Source: DASWJZ01 sp963720705 (lineage in GTDB: Bacteria; Pseudomonadota; Alphaproteobacteria; Rhizobiales; Afifellaceae). Taken from it: DNA of 64,000 nt. Made by a program: the position numbers and the translations under genes. Numbering within the stretch: position 1 is the stretch's first letter; each line of letters begins with the position of its first letter. Of this stretch, positions 38,318 through 47,756 are shown in pieces. The stretch is from the NCBI GenBank assembly GCA_963720705.1, contig CAVRGJ010000007.1, positions 248,001 to 312,000 on the forward strand, read 5' to 3'. The notes under the pieces are model-generated. The model was not told the origin of the DNA. It made no database searches and saw only the letters and a list, made by a program, of their open reading frames with translations.

Positions 38318-39319
38318 GTGAATCCGCTGGAGCGAGCACTGGCGATCCTGCTTCTGCTGACGCGCCGGCGGCTGCTTCCGGCGTCGGACCTCGCCGTGCG
38401 CTTCGATGTGTCGGTCCGCACCATCTACCGCGACATCGACCGGCTTATTGCGCTCGGCATCCCGGTCGAGGCGGAGCGCGGAGCGGATGGCGGTTTCCGG
38501 CTATCTGGCGACTATCTCTCGCCGCCGATCGCGCTGAACCGCGTGGAGACGACGGCGCTCCTTGTCGCTCTCACTCTGGTGCGCGGATTGGAGACGACAC
38601 CGCTCAAGAGCGATCTCGAAGCAGCCGAGGCGAAGCTCCTCGCCGCGCTTCCGAAGGCGGCTCGCGAAATCCTGGCGAACGGCCCGAGCATCGTCGGCAT
38701 CGAGCGTCCGCCCGCTGACATATTTCACAGCCAGCGGCCGGAGGCGCTCCCGGGAGAGCACCAGGCAGCGGTCGACAAGTTCCTGGAAGGCATCCTGACC
38801 CAGCGTCGGGTCGAGGTTACGCATCGTAACCCGAACCGCCCGAGCGAGCGCACGCACGAGATCGAGCCGTACGGCCTTCTTTGGGATCGCGACCTTTGGT
38901 ACCTCGTCGGCCGCTCGCTGGAAGCCAACGAGATCCGGATGTGGCGCGCGGACCGCATCCGTTCCATCAAAGTCACCGGCATGGCGTTCCGGCCGGCTCC
39001 GGGCTTCGACGTCCGCACGCTGCTCGGACGGCAGTGGCTGGAGCGAGCGATGCGCACTTGGGAGACCAATAAGGCCGGATGCCGCATCAAGATGAGCGCC
39101 AAGGCGGCGGATCGGCTGCGCCGCGATTGGTATTATCGCCATGCCGCCTACCTCGAAGGCCGCGACGGGAGGGTCGTGATGTCGATTCCTGAGACCGATC
39201 CAGACACCATCCTTCCGCTCGTGCGCTGGCTCGGCCCGGAGGCCGAGATTCTTGAGCCCTCGAACCTGCGCGAGAAGCTGCGGAGCGAGCTTGATGCGAT
39301 CCGGCTCACCTACGGATGA
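38318..39319 (+). CDS. HTH and WYL-domain transcription regulator
   Basis: A 333-residue DNA-binding regulator of the YafY type. The N-terminal helix-turn-helix (about residues 5-60, LLPASDLAVRFDVSVRTIYR then DIDRLIALGIPVEAERG) is followed by a WYL domain (about 140-220). There the family motif appears as EIEPYGLLWDRDLWYLVGRS. A C-terminal extension follows (ILPLVRWLGPEAEILEP). WYL domains sense ligands, including nucleic acids; the ligand here is unknown. GTG 38318 has GGGAG 7 nt upstream. It overlaps the start of the transglycosylase gene. Confidence 0.92.
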   Translation: MNPLERALAILLLLTRRRLLPASDLAVRFDVSVRTIYRDIDRLIALGIPVEAERGADGGFRLSGDYLSPPIALNRVETTALLVALTLVRGLETTPLKSDLEAAEAKLLAALPKAAREILANGPSIVGIERPPADIFHSQRPEALPGEHQAAVDKFLEGILTQRRVEVTHRNPNRPSERTHEIEPYGLLWDRDLWYLVGRSLEANEIRMWRADRIRSIKVTGMAFRPAPGFDVRTLLGRQWLERAMRTWETNKAGCRIKMSAKAADRLRRDWYYRHAAYLEGRDGRVVMSIPETDPDTILPLVRWLGPEAEILEPSNLREKLRSELDAIRLTYG

Positions 39320-40538
39320 GCGGGCGGTGCGCCCGCGGCTGAACGCGCGGCTCCTTGCCATTGCGTTTGCCCTGAGCTTTTGGCTTGGCGGCTTGGCGTA
39401 CGCCGATCCAAGCTGCCGCGCGGAAAGCTTCGAGAAGTGGCTTGCCGGCGTGAAGGCCGAGGCGGCGCGCGCCGGCATCTCGGCGCCGACACTTCGCGCG
39501 CTTGACGGCGTCAAGCTCGACGACAGAGTCGTGCGGCAGGATCGCGGCCAGCCGAGCCTATCGCAGAGTTTCCTCGACTATCTCTATGCCGCGGTCACCG
39601 CCACGCGACTTGAAAAGGGCAGTGCGCTGATGCGCACGCACGCGCGAACGCTGGCGCGAATCGAGCGGAGTTATGGGGTGCCCGGTCCGGTCATCGTTGC
39701 CTTCTGGGGGCTTGAGACCGACTTCGGCAACTACATGGGAAATACGCCGCTCCTCACGTCGCTCGCGACGCTCGCTTACGATTGCCGGCGGCCGGAGAGC
39801 TTCCGCGCCGAGTTGATCGGTGCGCTGACGCTGCTCGATCGCGGCGATCTCACGCTTGAGGAGCTGAAGGGCTCGTGGGCCGGCGCGGTCGGACAGGTTC
39901 AGTTCACACCCTCGAATTATCTGAAATACGCAGTTGACGGAGACGGAGACGGCCGTCGCGACCTTGTCGGGAGCGTCGCCGACGCGCTCGCCTCCGGCGC
40001 AAATTATCTGAAGGCGATCGGCTGGCGCCGGGGCGAGCCGTGGCTGGAGGAGGTGCGTGTCGCGCCGAACGTGCCTTGGCAGGAGGCGGCGCGCGCCAAT
40101 TTGAAGCCGCGCGCGTTCTGGGCCAAGGCGGGCGTCACGAGGAAGGACGGGAGCGCGCTTCCCGCCGACGCCTTGCCGGCGGCGCTGCTCCTGCCGATGG
40201 GGCGGCTAGGGCCGGCGTTTCTCGGCTATTCGAATTTCCTGATCTTTTGGGAGTGGAACCAGAGCTCGAACTATTCGCTCGCCGCCGCCTATTTCGCGAC
40301 GCGGCTCGCCGGCGCGCCGCGGCTTGATCCCGGCAATGCTCCAGCCATTTTGAGCGCGGACGCGATGCGCGAGGTGCAGCAGCGGCTGAGGGCGCTCGGC
40401 TATGACGCCGGCGAGCCGGACGGGCGGCTCGGCGAGACTACGCGCGCCGGCGTGAAAAGCGCGCAGCTCGCCTTTGGCCTCCCCGCCGACGGTTATCCGA
40501 CGAAGGAGTTGCTGGACTTGTTGCGAAAGGGGCGATGA
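39294..40538 (+). CDS. MltB-type lytic murein transglycosylase
   Basis: A 414-residue exported enzyme that cleaves peptidoglycan glycan chains to 1,6-anhydromuramyl ends. A signal peptide around LLAIAFALSFWLGGLAYA is followed by a SLT_2 domain. Its catalytic Glu is in VIVAFWGLETDFGNYMG, and GAVGQVQFTPSNYLKYAVDG is also conserved. A C-terminal peptidoglycan-binding domain follows (MREVQQRLRALGYDAGEPDG). The start could be ATG 39294, overlapping the WYL gene, or GTG 39327; both have a fair Shine-Dalgarno. Confidence 0.93.
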   Translation: MRSGSPTDERAVRPRLNARLLAIAFALSFWLGGLAYADPSCRAESFEKWLAGVKAEAARAGISAPTLRALDGVKLDDRVVRQDRGQPSLSQSFLDYLYAAVTATRLEKGSALMRTHARTLARIERSYGVPGPVIVAFWGLETDFGNYMGNTPLLTSLATLAYDCRRPESFRAELIGALTLLDRGDLTLEELKGSWAGAVGQVQFTPSNYLKYAVDGDGDGRRDLVGSVADALASGANYLKAIGWRRGEPWLEEVRVAPNVPWQEAARANLKPRAFWAKAGVTRKDGSALPADALPAALLLPMGRLGPAFLGYSNFLIFWEWNQSSNYSLAAAYFATRLAGAPRLDPGNAPAILSADAMREVQQRLRALGYDAGEPDGRLGETTRAGVKSAQLAFGLPADGYPTKELLDLLRKGR

Positions 40539-40540
40539 GG

Positions 40541-41155
40541 CTATCGCGTCCTTGACAGCGCCACCCATACGCCGCCGCCGATCAGCAAACCGCCGCTGAT
40601 GCGTGAGAGCCAGCGGATCCGTGTCTGCGAGATGCGACGGCCGGCGCCGCCGACGAGGATGGCGTAGAGCCCGTCGGAGATCGAGGCGACGATGACGGCG
40701 GTCGCGCCCATGATCATCACCTGCAGCGCGTAATCGCCCTTCGGATCGATGAATTGCGGGATGAAGGCGCCGAAGAAGACGAGCGTCTTCGGATTGCTGA
40801 TGGCGACCAGGAATCCCTGCAGGAAGAAGCCGACGCGTGGGACGGGGACCTTGCGCAGCTCGCCGAGCGCGCCGGTTGAGCGGATCAGCTTCACGCCGAG
40901 ATAGACGAGATACGCGGCGCCGATGAGCCGCACCACTTCGAACCACCAGCCGAGCGCTTCGATCAGCGAAGCAAGCCCGACGCCGACGAGTGCGATCATC
41001 AGCGCGATACCGAGCTGTGTCCCGGCGACGTTCAGGAGGCCCGCGCGACTGCCGTGCGAAAGACTGTTGGCAATGATGAGGGTCACCGTCGGCCCGGGGA
41101 CGACGATGATGACGATCGTGGCGACGAGATAGGTGAGATAAAGCTCAGGCGACAT
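40541..41155 (-). CDS. LysE/RhtB-family exporter
   Basis: A 204-residue inner-membrane exporter with about six hydrophobic segments. It begins LYLTYLVATIVIIVVPGPTV, the PGP motif typical of RhtB proteins, and contains SHGSRAGLLNVAGTQLGIAL and FLQGFLVAISNPKTLVFFGA. Such proteins export amino acids or their derivatives; the substrate is not predictable. It is convergent with the transglycosylase gene, with 2 bp between stops. The DUF1993 gene lies just upstream and may be in the same unit. Confidence 0.93.
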   Translation of the reverse strand: MSPELYLTYLVATIVIIVVPGPTVTLIIANSLSHGSRAGLLNVAGTQLGIALMIALVGVGLASLIEALGWWFEVVRLIGAAYLVYLGVKLIRSTGALGELRKVPVPRVGFFLQGFLVAISNPKTLVFFGAFIPQFIDPKGDYALQVMIMGATAVIVASISDGLYAILVGGAGRRISQTRIRWLSRISGGLLIGGGVWVALSRTR

Positions 41156-41169
41156 TCGATCGCGTCCGC

Positions 41170-41685
41170 TCAGGCTTGCGGCGGCGCGCCGATGAAGTCG
41201 CGCTTGCCGATCTCGACGCCCTTGTGGCGGAGGATGTCATAGGCGGTGGTGACGTGGAAATAGAAGTTCGGCAGGCCGAAATGGAAAAGGTACCGTTGGC
41301 CGGTGAAGCTGCGCGGCTGCCCGCCGAGGGTGAGGGTGACCTCGCGCGTCTCGGAGCCGTCGATCTCGGACGCCGGCACGCTCTTCACGAAGGCGAGCGT
41401 CTTGGCGATCCGCGCCTTCAGTTCTTCGAAGGTGGATTCGGTGTCCTCGTATTTCGGGTTGTCGCGACCCGAGAGCCGCGCGGTGATGCCCTTCGCGTGG
41501 TCGGTCGCAAGCTGCACCTGGCGCGAGAACGGGAACATGTCGGGGGCGAGTTGCGCGCCGGTGACGTCGCTCGGTGCGATGCCCTTGGACCGGCAATATT
41601 CGGCGGCCTTATCGATCACGGCGGAAAGCGAAGTCAGCATCTGCGTGATGGCGGGCACCGAAGCCTGCGACATGGAAAGCGACAT
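41170..41685 (-). CDS. DUF1993 protein
   Basis: A 171-residue protein of the DUF1993 family, likely a four-helix bundle related to DinB. It contains MLTSLSAVIDKAAEYCRSKG, LAPDMFPFSRQVQLATDHAK and FTGQRYLFHFGLPNFYFHVT followed by TAYDILRHKG, all features of this family. The conserved His residues could bind a metal. Function unknown. No signal peptide. It lies 14 bp upstream of the LysE-type gene on the same strand. Confidence 0.9.
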   Translation of the reverse strand: MSLSMSQASVPAITQMLTSLSAVIDKAAEYCRSKGIAPSDVTGAQLAPDMFPFSRQVQLATDHAKGITARLSGRDNPKYEDTESTFEELKARIAKTLAFVKSVPASEIDGSETREVTLTLGGQPRSFTGQRYLFHFGLPNFYFHVTTAYDILRHKGVEIGKRDFIGAPPQA

Positions 41686-41776
41686 GAACTGGCTCCTCTG
41701 AAACGGAGCCGGCTTATAGCTCCGCGCCGAGAGGGGCGCCAGCGTCAGGACGACGGCATTGACACCGCCCTCTTGC

Positions 41777-43840
41777 TCAAGAGGCGTTGGCTTCGTCTCC
41801 TTCGACTAGACCGCGCTTCTTGAGCAGCGCTTCCGGGTCCGGCATCCGCCCGCGGAAACGCATGTATGCCTCCGCCGGCTCGCGCAGATAGCCGGCCGAA
41901 TAGACGAACTCCTTGAGCCGCTTCGCCGTATCCTTGTCGAAAATGTTGCCGGCCTCCTTGAACGCGGCGAAGCCGTCCGCGTCGAGCACCTCCGACCAGA
42001 GATAGGAGTAGTACCCGGCCGCGTAGCCGTCGCCGGAGAACACGTGGGCGAAATGCGGCGGACGATGTCGCATGACGATCGCGTCCGGCATGCCGATCTT
42101 CTCAAGCGACTCGCGCTCGAACGCCGCGACGTCGAGTTCGTCGAGCTCGGAAAGGCGGTGGAAATCGAGATCGACGAGCGCCGAGGAAACGTATTCGACT
42201 GTGGCAAATCCCTGGTTGAACGTCCGCGCCGCCTTGAGCTTTTCGAGTAACGCCTCCGGCATCGGCTCGCCGGTCTTGTAGTGAAGCGCGAAGCGCCGCA
42301 GCACCTCCGGCTCCTCAAGCCAGTGCTCGTAGAGCTGCGAGGGGAATTCCACGAAATCGGTTGCGACGTTCGTACCCGCGATCGAGCGGTAGGTGACATC
42401 GGAGAGGAGCGCGTGAAGCGCGTGCCCGAACTCATGGAAGAGCGTGCGCGCATCCTCGAAGGAGACAAGCGCCGGCGCGCTTCCGCCGGGCTTGGAAAAA
42501 TTCATGACGTTATAGACGAGCGGCCGGATATCGCCGGCAAGCTTCTCCTGGCTGCGGAACGTGCTCATCCACGCGCCGCTCCGCTTTGAGGTCCGCGCGA
42601 AATAGTCGCCGAGGAAGAGGCCGACATGACGGCCCTCGGCGTCGGTCACCTCCCAGGCGCGGACGTTCGGGTGATAAAGCGGAATGTCGTTGCGTCGCGC
42701 AAATTTCAGTCCGAAGAGGCGATTTGCGGTGTCGAACGCGGCCGCGATCATGTTGTCGAGCTGCAGATAGAGTTCGATTCCGCCCTCATCGAAGTCGAAC
42801 TCCGCCTTGCGTCGCTTCTCCGCGTAGTAACGCCAATCCCACGGCGCGAGCTTGAAGTTGCCGCCCTCCGCCTGGATCAGGCGCTGCAAGGCGTCCGCTT
42901 CGCGAAGCGCTTTTTCACGCGCCGGTCGCCAGACGGATTGAAGGAGGCCGAGCGCTGCTTCCGGCGTCTTCGCCATCGTATCGTCGAGGCGGTAGGCGGC
43001 GTAAGTCTCGTAACCGAGGAGGTGTGCGCGCTCGATCCGAAGCTTCACCATCTCGGCGATGATCGCCGCGTTGTCGGTGGCGCCGCGGTTTTCGCCGCGC
43101 GCGATCCACGCCTTGAAGGCGGTTTCGCGGAGGTCGCGGCGCGTGGAGAATTGCAGGAAGGGCTCGATCGAAGAGCGGGAGAGGGTGATCGCATACTTGC
43201 CCTTCATGCCGCGTTCTTCGGCCGCGGCGGCCGCCGCCTCGCGCATGGATTGCGGCAGCCCGGTGAGGTCGGCTTCGCCTTCGAGGATCAGCGCGTAAGC
43301 GCGCTCGTCGGCAAGCACGTTCTGGCCGAATTGCGTGCCGAGCGTCGCGAGCCGCTCGGTGATTTCCGCGAGCCGCTTCTTCTTCTCCGGCGAAAGCGCC
43401 GCGCCGTTCCGCACGAAGGCGAGATGTAAGCGCTCGAGGACGCGCGACTGCTCCTTCGACAACCCAAGCTCTGTCTCGCGTGCCTTGAGGGCGTCGACAC
43501 GGCGGAAAAGCGCCTCGTTCTGGAAGATCGCCGAGCGGTGCTTGGCGAGGATCGGCGCGATGTCGCGCTCGATCTTCTCCAAATCCTCGTTCGTGTGCGC
43601 GCCGGAGAGCCCGAAGAAGACCGCGGAGACGCGCCTGAGCTTCTCGCCGCCAAGCTCCATCGCATCGACCGTGTTGGCGAAACTGGGCGGCTCCGCGTTC
43701 GCGGTGATCGTCGCGATCTCGGCATCGTGCTCTGCAAGCGCCGCGTCGAAGGCCGGGCGGAAATGCTCGGGCCGGAACTCCGGAAAGGGCGGGGCCTTGA
43801 AGGGCGTCTTCCAGTCTTTGAGCAGCGGATTTTCGGTCAC
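41777..43840 (-). CDS. M3 family metallopeptidase (oligopeptidase A/Dcp-like)
   Basis: A 687-residue cytosolic zinc peptidase that degrades short peptides. The zinc motif is HEFGH in FEDARTLFHEFGHALHALLS, with the second Glu downstream in FVEFPSQLYEHWLEEPEVLR. The whole length matches Dcp/PrlC-type enzymes, including GDYFARTSKRSGAWMSTFRS and YAAGYYSYLWSEVLDADGF. It starts with GTG 43840 preceded by GAGAGGA. No signal peptide, so degradation of cleaved signal peptides or cytosolic peptides is likely. Confidence 0.94.
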   Translation of the reverse strand: MTENPLLKDWKTPFKAPPFPEFRPEHFRPAFDAALAEHDAEIATITANAEPPSFANTVDAMELGGEKLRRVSAVFFGLSGAHTNEDLEKIERDIAPILAKHRSAIFQNEALFRRVDALKARETELGLSKEQSRVLERLHLAFVRNGAALSPEKKKRLAEITERLATLGTQFGQNVLADERAYALILEGEADLTGLPQSMREAAAAAAEERGMKGKYAITLSRSSIEPFLQFSTRRDLRETAFKAWIARGENRGATDNAAIIAEMVKLRIERAHLLGYETYAAYRLDDTMAKTPEAALGLLQSVWRPAREKALREADALQRLIQAEGGNFKLAPWDWRYYAEKRRKAEFDFDEGGIELYLQLDNMIAAAFDTANRLFGLKFARRNDIPLYHPNVRAWEVTDAEGRHVGLFLGDYFARTSKRSGAWMSTFRSQEKLAGDIRPLVYNVMNFSKPGGSAPALVSFEDARTLFHEFGHALHALLSDVTYRSIAGTNVATDFVEFPSQLYEHWLEEPEVLRRFALHYKTGEPMPEALLEKLKAARTFNQGFATVEYVSSALVDLDFHRLSELDELDVAAFERESLEKIGMPDAIVMRHRPPHFAHVFSGDGYAAGYYSYLWSEVLDADGFAAFKEAGNIFDKDTAKRLKEFVYSAGYLREPAEAYMRFRGRMPDPEALLKKRGLVEGDEANAS

Positions 43841-43964
43841 GGGTTCCTCTCGTGGCGTCGAAAGCGCGACCGCAGCGATATAGTCGGCCGGCGCTGAAAC
43901 CCCAACTGCGGGAAATCGGCAGCAACGGCGCTGTGCCGCCAGCTCCTCCGAGGGCGCGTTGGCG

Positions 43965-45194
43965 CTATGCCGCGGCGAGTTGTAGGCGCCTTAGGTCGGG
44001 CAGGAAGATCGTCAGAATTCCGATCGCCGGCAGGAACGCGCAGACGCGGAACACGAACTCGATGCTGGTCCAGTCGGCGAGCGTGCCGAGCACGGCCGCA
44101 CCAATGCCGCTCATGCCGAAAGCGAAGCCGAAGAACATGCCGGCGATCATGCCGATGCGGTCGGGCATCAGCTCCTGCGCGAAGACGACGATTGTCGAGA
44201 AGGCCGAGGCGAGGATCAGGCCGACTACAACCGAGAGCACGCCGGTCCAGAAAAGATTCGCATAGGGAAGCGCGAGCGTGAACGGCAGCACACCGAGGAT
44301 CGACACCCAGATGACGAGCTTTCGTCCCATACGGTCGCCGAGCGGCCCGCCGAAGAACGTGCCTGCAGCGACCGCCGCGAGGAACACGAAGAGATAGACC
44401 TGCGAGGCTTGCACCGACACGCCGAACTTATGAATGACGAAGAACGTGTAGTAGCTCGTCATCGACGCCATGTAGATGTACTTGGAGAACGTCAGCACCA
44501 TCAGGATCAGGAGGGACACGCGGACGCGCCGCGAGGAGAGCCCATGGGTTGCCACGAGCTTCGCCTTGCCGGCTCGCAGGTGAAGCATGAACTGGTTCTT
44601 GTACCAGCTCCCGACGCGCGACAGAACGATGATGGCAAGGAGCGCGACGAGCGAGAACCACGCGATCGAACCCTGGCCGCCGGGGATGACGATGAAGGCC
44701 GCGGCAAGCGGCCCGAGCGCCGAGCCAACATTGCCGCCGACCTGGAAGGTCGACTGCGCGAGACCGTAGCGCCCGCCCGACGCCATGCGTGCGACGCGCG
44801 AGGATTTAGGATGGAACACCGCCGAGCCGAGGCCGACCAGCGCCGCCGCAAGCAGGATTTCGGCAAAGGTCGACGCGAATGCGAGGAGCAGAAGGCCGAA
44901 GAGCGAGCAACCCATGCCGACCGCGAGCGAGTAGGGCTGCGGACGCCGGTCCGTGTAGGTCCCGATCACCGGCTGCAAGAGCGACGCCGTCACCTGAAAC
45001 GTGAAGGTGATGAGCCCGATCTGCGTGTAGGAGAGCGCGAAGTGGTCTTTCAGGAACGGGTAGATCGCCGGGAAGAGCGACTGGATGGTGTCGTTCAGCA
45101 AATGGGAGAAGGAGATCGCGAGCAGGATCGCGGTCACCGTTCCCGTCGCGGCCCCGGCGGCGGTGCTTTCTTTTATCGCGCTATGCTTGTTCAC
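43965..45194 (-). CDS. MFS transporter, fosmidomycin-resistance (Fsr) type
   Basis: A 409-residue major facilitator with about 12 membrane segments. The start of helix 1 (ILLAISFSHLLNDTIQSLFP) and QIGLITFTFQVTASLLQPVI resemble Fsr-type transporters. The loop signature after helix 8 reads GGPLGDRMGRKLVIWVS. Substrate unknown; resistance to fosmidomycin is known for the E. coli relative only. GTG 45194 (VNKHSAIKE) with GGAG upstream is preferred to an extended start at 45260, which adds a basic leader. Confidence 0.92.
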   Translation of the reverse strand: MNKHSAIKESTAAGAATGTVTAILLAISFSHLLNDTIQSLFPAIYPFLKDHFALSYTQIGLITFTFQVTASLLQPVIGTYTDRRPQPYSLAVGMGCSLFGLLLLAFASTFAEILLAAALVGLGSAVFHPKSSRVARMASGGRYGLAQSTFQVGGNVGSALGPLAAAFIVIPGGQGSIAWFSLVALLAIIVLSRVGSWYKNQFMLHLRAGKAKLVATHGLSSRRVRVSLLILMVLTFSKYIYMASMTSYYTFFVIHKFGVSVQASQVYLFVFLAAVAAGTFFGGPLGDRMGRKLVIWVSILGVLPFTLALPYANLFWTGVLSVVVGLILASAFSTIVVFAQELMPDRIGMIAGMFFGFAFGMSGIGAAVLGTLADWTSIEFVFRVCAFLPAIGILTIFLPDLRRLQLAAA

Positions 45195-45307
45195 ACGCGG
45201 CTCCGGGCGTCCCGAATTCGGCCCGGTTCCATAGGCTCGTTTCCGGAACCGCGCCAGCACCTACCGCGCGAGGCTGCGCCTCGCCGGCGCATGCCCTCCG
45301 GCGTCGG

Positions 45308-45721
45308 TCAGCCCCTATGCAGAAGCTTCAACTCGTGCTCGATCATGGCGGGCGGCTGGCCGATCAACTCCTTCGCCAGCTCGCCGACGAGCTTGTTCTT
45401 GAGCGTGACGTGGTAGTGCCGGCGTATCTCGCCGAGCGCCCGCGGCGGGGCGATGACAATCAGGTGGTCGATCCTGCCGCCGATCGTCTCGTGGTTGAGC
45501 CAGGCGGCGATGGCCGCTGCGTGGCTGTCCTCCTCCTGCAAGTGCTTCGCGTGTTCTGCGGTGCTCGACCGATGCCGCCCGCCGGAATCCCGGCCATGCG
45601 CGGCAAGGTCCGGCGTCGGCAAAGCCGAGAGCTTGAGGCTCGTCTCGTCGCCGTCGTTGCGGAAGAGCTCGAGCTTGATGCCGTCTGCGACCGCGACAAG
45701 CGTGCCGTGGGGGATGAGCAT
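45308..45721 (-). CDS. host attachment-type (baeRF-like) protein
   Basis: A 137-residue protein resembling the host-attachment protein family (AtsE-like), which belongs to the bacterial release-factor-like (baeRF) group. It shows GTLVAVADGIKLELFRNDGD, RIDHLIVIAPPRALGEIRRH and LKNKLVGELAKELIGQPPAM. The family was first linked to bacterial attachment to plant hosts, but its biochemistry is not settled. A His/Asp/Gly-rich stretch (HGRDSGGRHRSSTAEHAKHL) lies in the middle. It sits between MFS and acyltransferase genes, and neither neighbour suggests a role. Confidence 0.85.
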   Translation of the reverse strand: MLIPHGTLVAVADGIKLELFRNDGDETSLKLSALPTPDLAAHGRDSGGRHRSSTAEHAKHLQEEDSHAAAIAAWLNHETIGGRIDHLIVIAPPRALGEIRRHYHVTLKNKLVGELAKELIGQPPAMIEHELKLLHRG

Positions 45722-45773
45722 GGGATTCTCCGGTGCGCGGGGCCGCAGGGCCCCGGTCAGGCAGGCATCTAGC

Positions 45774-46922
45774 CTAAAGCGGCCCGATTGCCTTGATCGG
45801 CGTCAACGCGGTCGGCGCAGGTTCGGCGGCGTTCGGGCGATGCTCGGGCGCAGATCGCGGGAAAAGTCGCGGCGGCGCTCGGCCGTTCAGGATCGGCTGC
45901 TCGATATAGCGGTAAGAGAGCGCGGCAAGCGCCAGCGCCGCCGGCAGGGTGACGGCAAGCACCAGCCTCCAGTCCTTGCCGTGGAGCCAGTAGGTCAGGG
46001 GAAAGTGGTAGAGATAAAGGCCGTAGGAAATCTTCCCGACCTGGATCAGCGTGCGCCGCGAGAGGATGTCGGTCAGGAGGCCGGACGTTCCCTCGCGGTG
46101 CCTCTCGACTACATTCAAAATCATCCTGAGCGACGCCGCTTCGGCGAGTGCGATGCCGAGCGTGCCCCAGCCGCCGGTCGTCTCGGCGCCGTCATAGTAC
46201 CAGCAGGCGAATGCGGTCATCCCGACCCCGCCGCCGATCAGCGCGAGCGTCCAGACGTTGCGCGCGCGCGGCGTCGTCTCGGTTGAGAAAAGCACGGCGA
46301 GGAGCGAGCCGAGGATCAGCGCGGAGAGCCGCGTGTCGAAACGGAAATAGGCGGAGCGCCAGCCGAAGAGGTCGATCGAAAGACAGCGCCAGGCGGTCGC
46401 GGCGAGATAGGCGATCGCGAGCGCCGTCAGCCAGCGCTTGAGCGGCACCCACTTGGCGAGCGCCAGCAGCGCCAGCGGCCAGACCAGATAGAAATGCTCC
46501 TCGACCGCGAGCGACCAGGTGTGCACCAGCGCGTTGTGGCCGATGAAGAAGGCGCGCGCATAATCCATCAGGTAGAAGAAGCTGAGCGCCGAGATTCCGA
46601 TGTGCTCCGCCGCGCTCCTCTCTTGCAGCGCAAGCGGCGCAAAGAGCGCGTAGAGCAGCGCGAGGAGGAGGAGCGCCGGCGCCAGCCGTTTGATCCGGCG
46701 GAGATAGAATCTCGGCAGTGCGATTCTGCCTGTCCGCTCGATCTCGCCGACCAGGATCGAGGTGATCAGGTAGCCGGAGAGCACGAAGAAGATGTCGACC
46801 GCGACGCCGCCGGTGGCAAAGCCCGGAATGCCGATATGCGATGCGAAGACGGTCAGGACCGCGACGCCGCGCAGGCCGTCGAGAGCCGGGATGTGTCTTT
46901 GCGTGGCGGAGGTGGCGGGCAT
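45774..46922 (-). CDS. acyltransferase 3 family membrane protein
   Basis: A 382-residue OafA/YrhL-type membrane acyltransferase that adds acetyl or other acyl groups to surface sugars. The signature HIPALDGLRGVAVLTVFASH, the RF..RR motif as PRFYLRRIKRLAPALLLLAL, HTWSLAVEEHFYLVWPLALL and SYGLYLYHFPLTYW are all present. About ten membrane segments are visible. ATG 46922 is chosen over TTG 46952, which lacks a clear ribosome-binding site. The C-terminal tail is Pro/Ala rich. The acceptor is unknown; no O-antigen gene cluster is nearby. Confidence 0.92.
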   Translation of the reverse strand: MPATSATQRHIPALDGLRGVAVLTVFASHIGIPGFATGGVAVDIFFVLSGYLITSILVGEIERTGRIALPRFYLRRIKRLAPALLLLALLYALFAPLALQERSAAEHIGISALSFFYLMDYARAFFIGHNALVHTWSLAVEEHFYLVWPLALLALAKWVPLKRWLTALAIAYLAATAWRCLSIDLFGWRSAYFRFDTRLSALILGSLLAVLFSTETTPRARNVWTLALIGGGVGMTAFACWYYDGAETTGGWGTLGIALAEAASLRMILNVVERHREGTSGLLTDILSRRTLIQVGKISYGLYLYHFPLTYWLHGKDWRLVLAVTLPAALALAALSYRYIEQPILNGRAPPRLFPRSAPEHRPNAAEPAPTALTPIKAIGPL

Positions 46923-47048
46923 CGTCTGCGAAAACTCGCAGGAAATGCTCAAATTTGTCTTGCGCCGGTAACCGGAGAACCGGGCCCGCCGGAAACGGTT
47001 TGCAAAGCCTGGGTCTGTGGGCTTGCGCCCGCGCTCCCTGCCGTGGCC

Positions 47049-47756
47049 TCAGGCGCCGCCGCAGGAATGCTGCGAATCCGGCAGCGTCCACGATTCCTGC
47101 GTGCGAAGGTTTGTCGTCGTGTAGATCTTGCCCCGGTCGTCGCCCGGCGGGCAATCCTGCGGCAGCTCGACGAGGCACATCAGCACCGGATCGCCGACCT
47201 GCGAGTCGATGATCTCCCGCACCTTGTCGTAGGAAACCTGGCCGCCGCCGTTCTCGAAGGTCACGGCGCTGCCGTCATCCGGGTCGGCATTGATGTCGGC
47301 CTGGAAGCGGCTGGTGATCTCGGCGATCGTGGTGTTGACGCACTGGCCGATCTCGGTCGGAAGCGCGCCGCTCGTCCCCTCGCCGGCGGCGCCGCCGTCG
47401 CTCGGCCCCGTGCCGCTCGTCGCCCAATCGGGAAGCGAGACGCTGGCACCGAGTTCCTGGAAGCGCCGGATCGTCTCGACCTGCGCCTCCATGATGCAGG
47501 CCGCGTCGCTGCCGCATTCCTTGCGTGCGGCGAGACCGTCGCGCGCCGCGGCGCGCGCCTTCGACTTTCCGCTCGCCTGCTGCGCCTCGCCATAGGCGAG
47601 CGCCGCCAGCCGATCGAGCTGCGACAGCTGCTCATCGCCGCAGATGGCGATCTCGTCGGGGGAGGAGGCTTTGGCGCAATCGAAGGAGGGGGAGGCCGCG
47701 AAGGCGGGGGACGCGAAAAGGAACAGGAGGACAATGGCAGGAGCGGTGCGGCGCAT
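47049..47756 (-). CDS. exported protein with LprI-like domain
   Basis: A 235-residue secreted protein. The signal peptide MRRTAPAIVLLFLFASPAFA is followed by an LprI/DUF1311-like segment (PSFDCAKASSPDEIAICGDE then QLSQLDRLAALAYGEAQ) with the paired Cys pattern seen in lysozyme-inhibitor-type LprI domains. The rest (CVNTTIAEITSRFQADINAD ... VSYDKVREIIDSQVGDPVLM) is Cys-containing and I do not recognise it. Lysozyme inhibition is a family label, not something the sequence proves. Confidence 0.83.
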   Translation of the reverse strand: MRRTAPAIVLLFLFASPAFAASPSFDCAKASSPDEIAICGDEQLSQLDRLAALAYGEAQQASGKSKARAAARDGLAARKECGSDAACIMEAQVETIRRFQELGASVSLPDWATSGTGPSDGGAAGEGTSGALPTEIGQCVNTTIAEITSRFQADINADPDDGSAVTFENGGGQVSYDKVREIIDSQVGDPVLMCLVELPQDCPPGDDRGKIYTTTNLRTQESWTLPDSQHSCGGA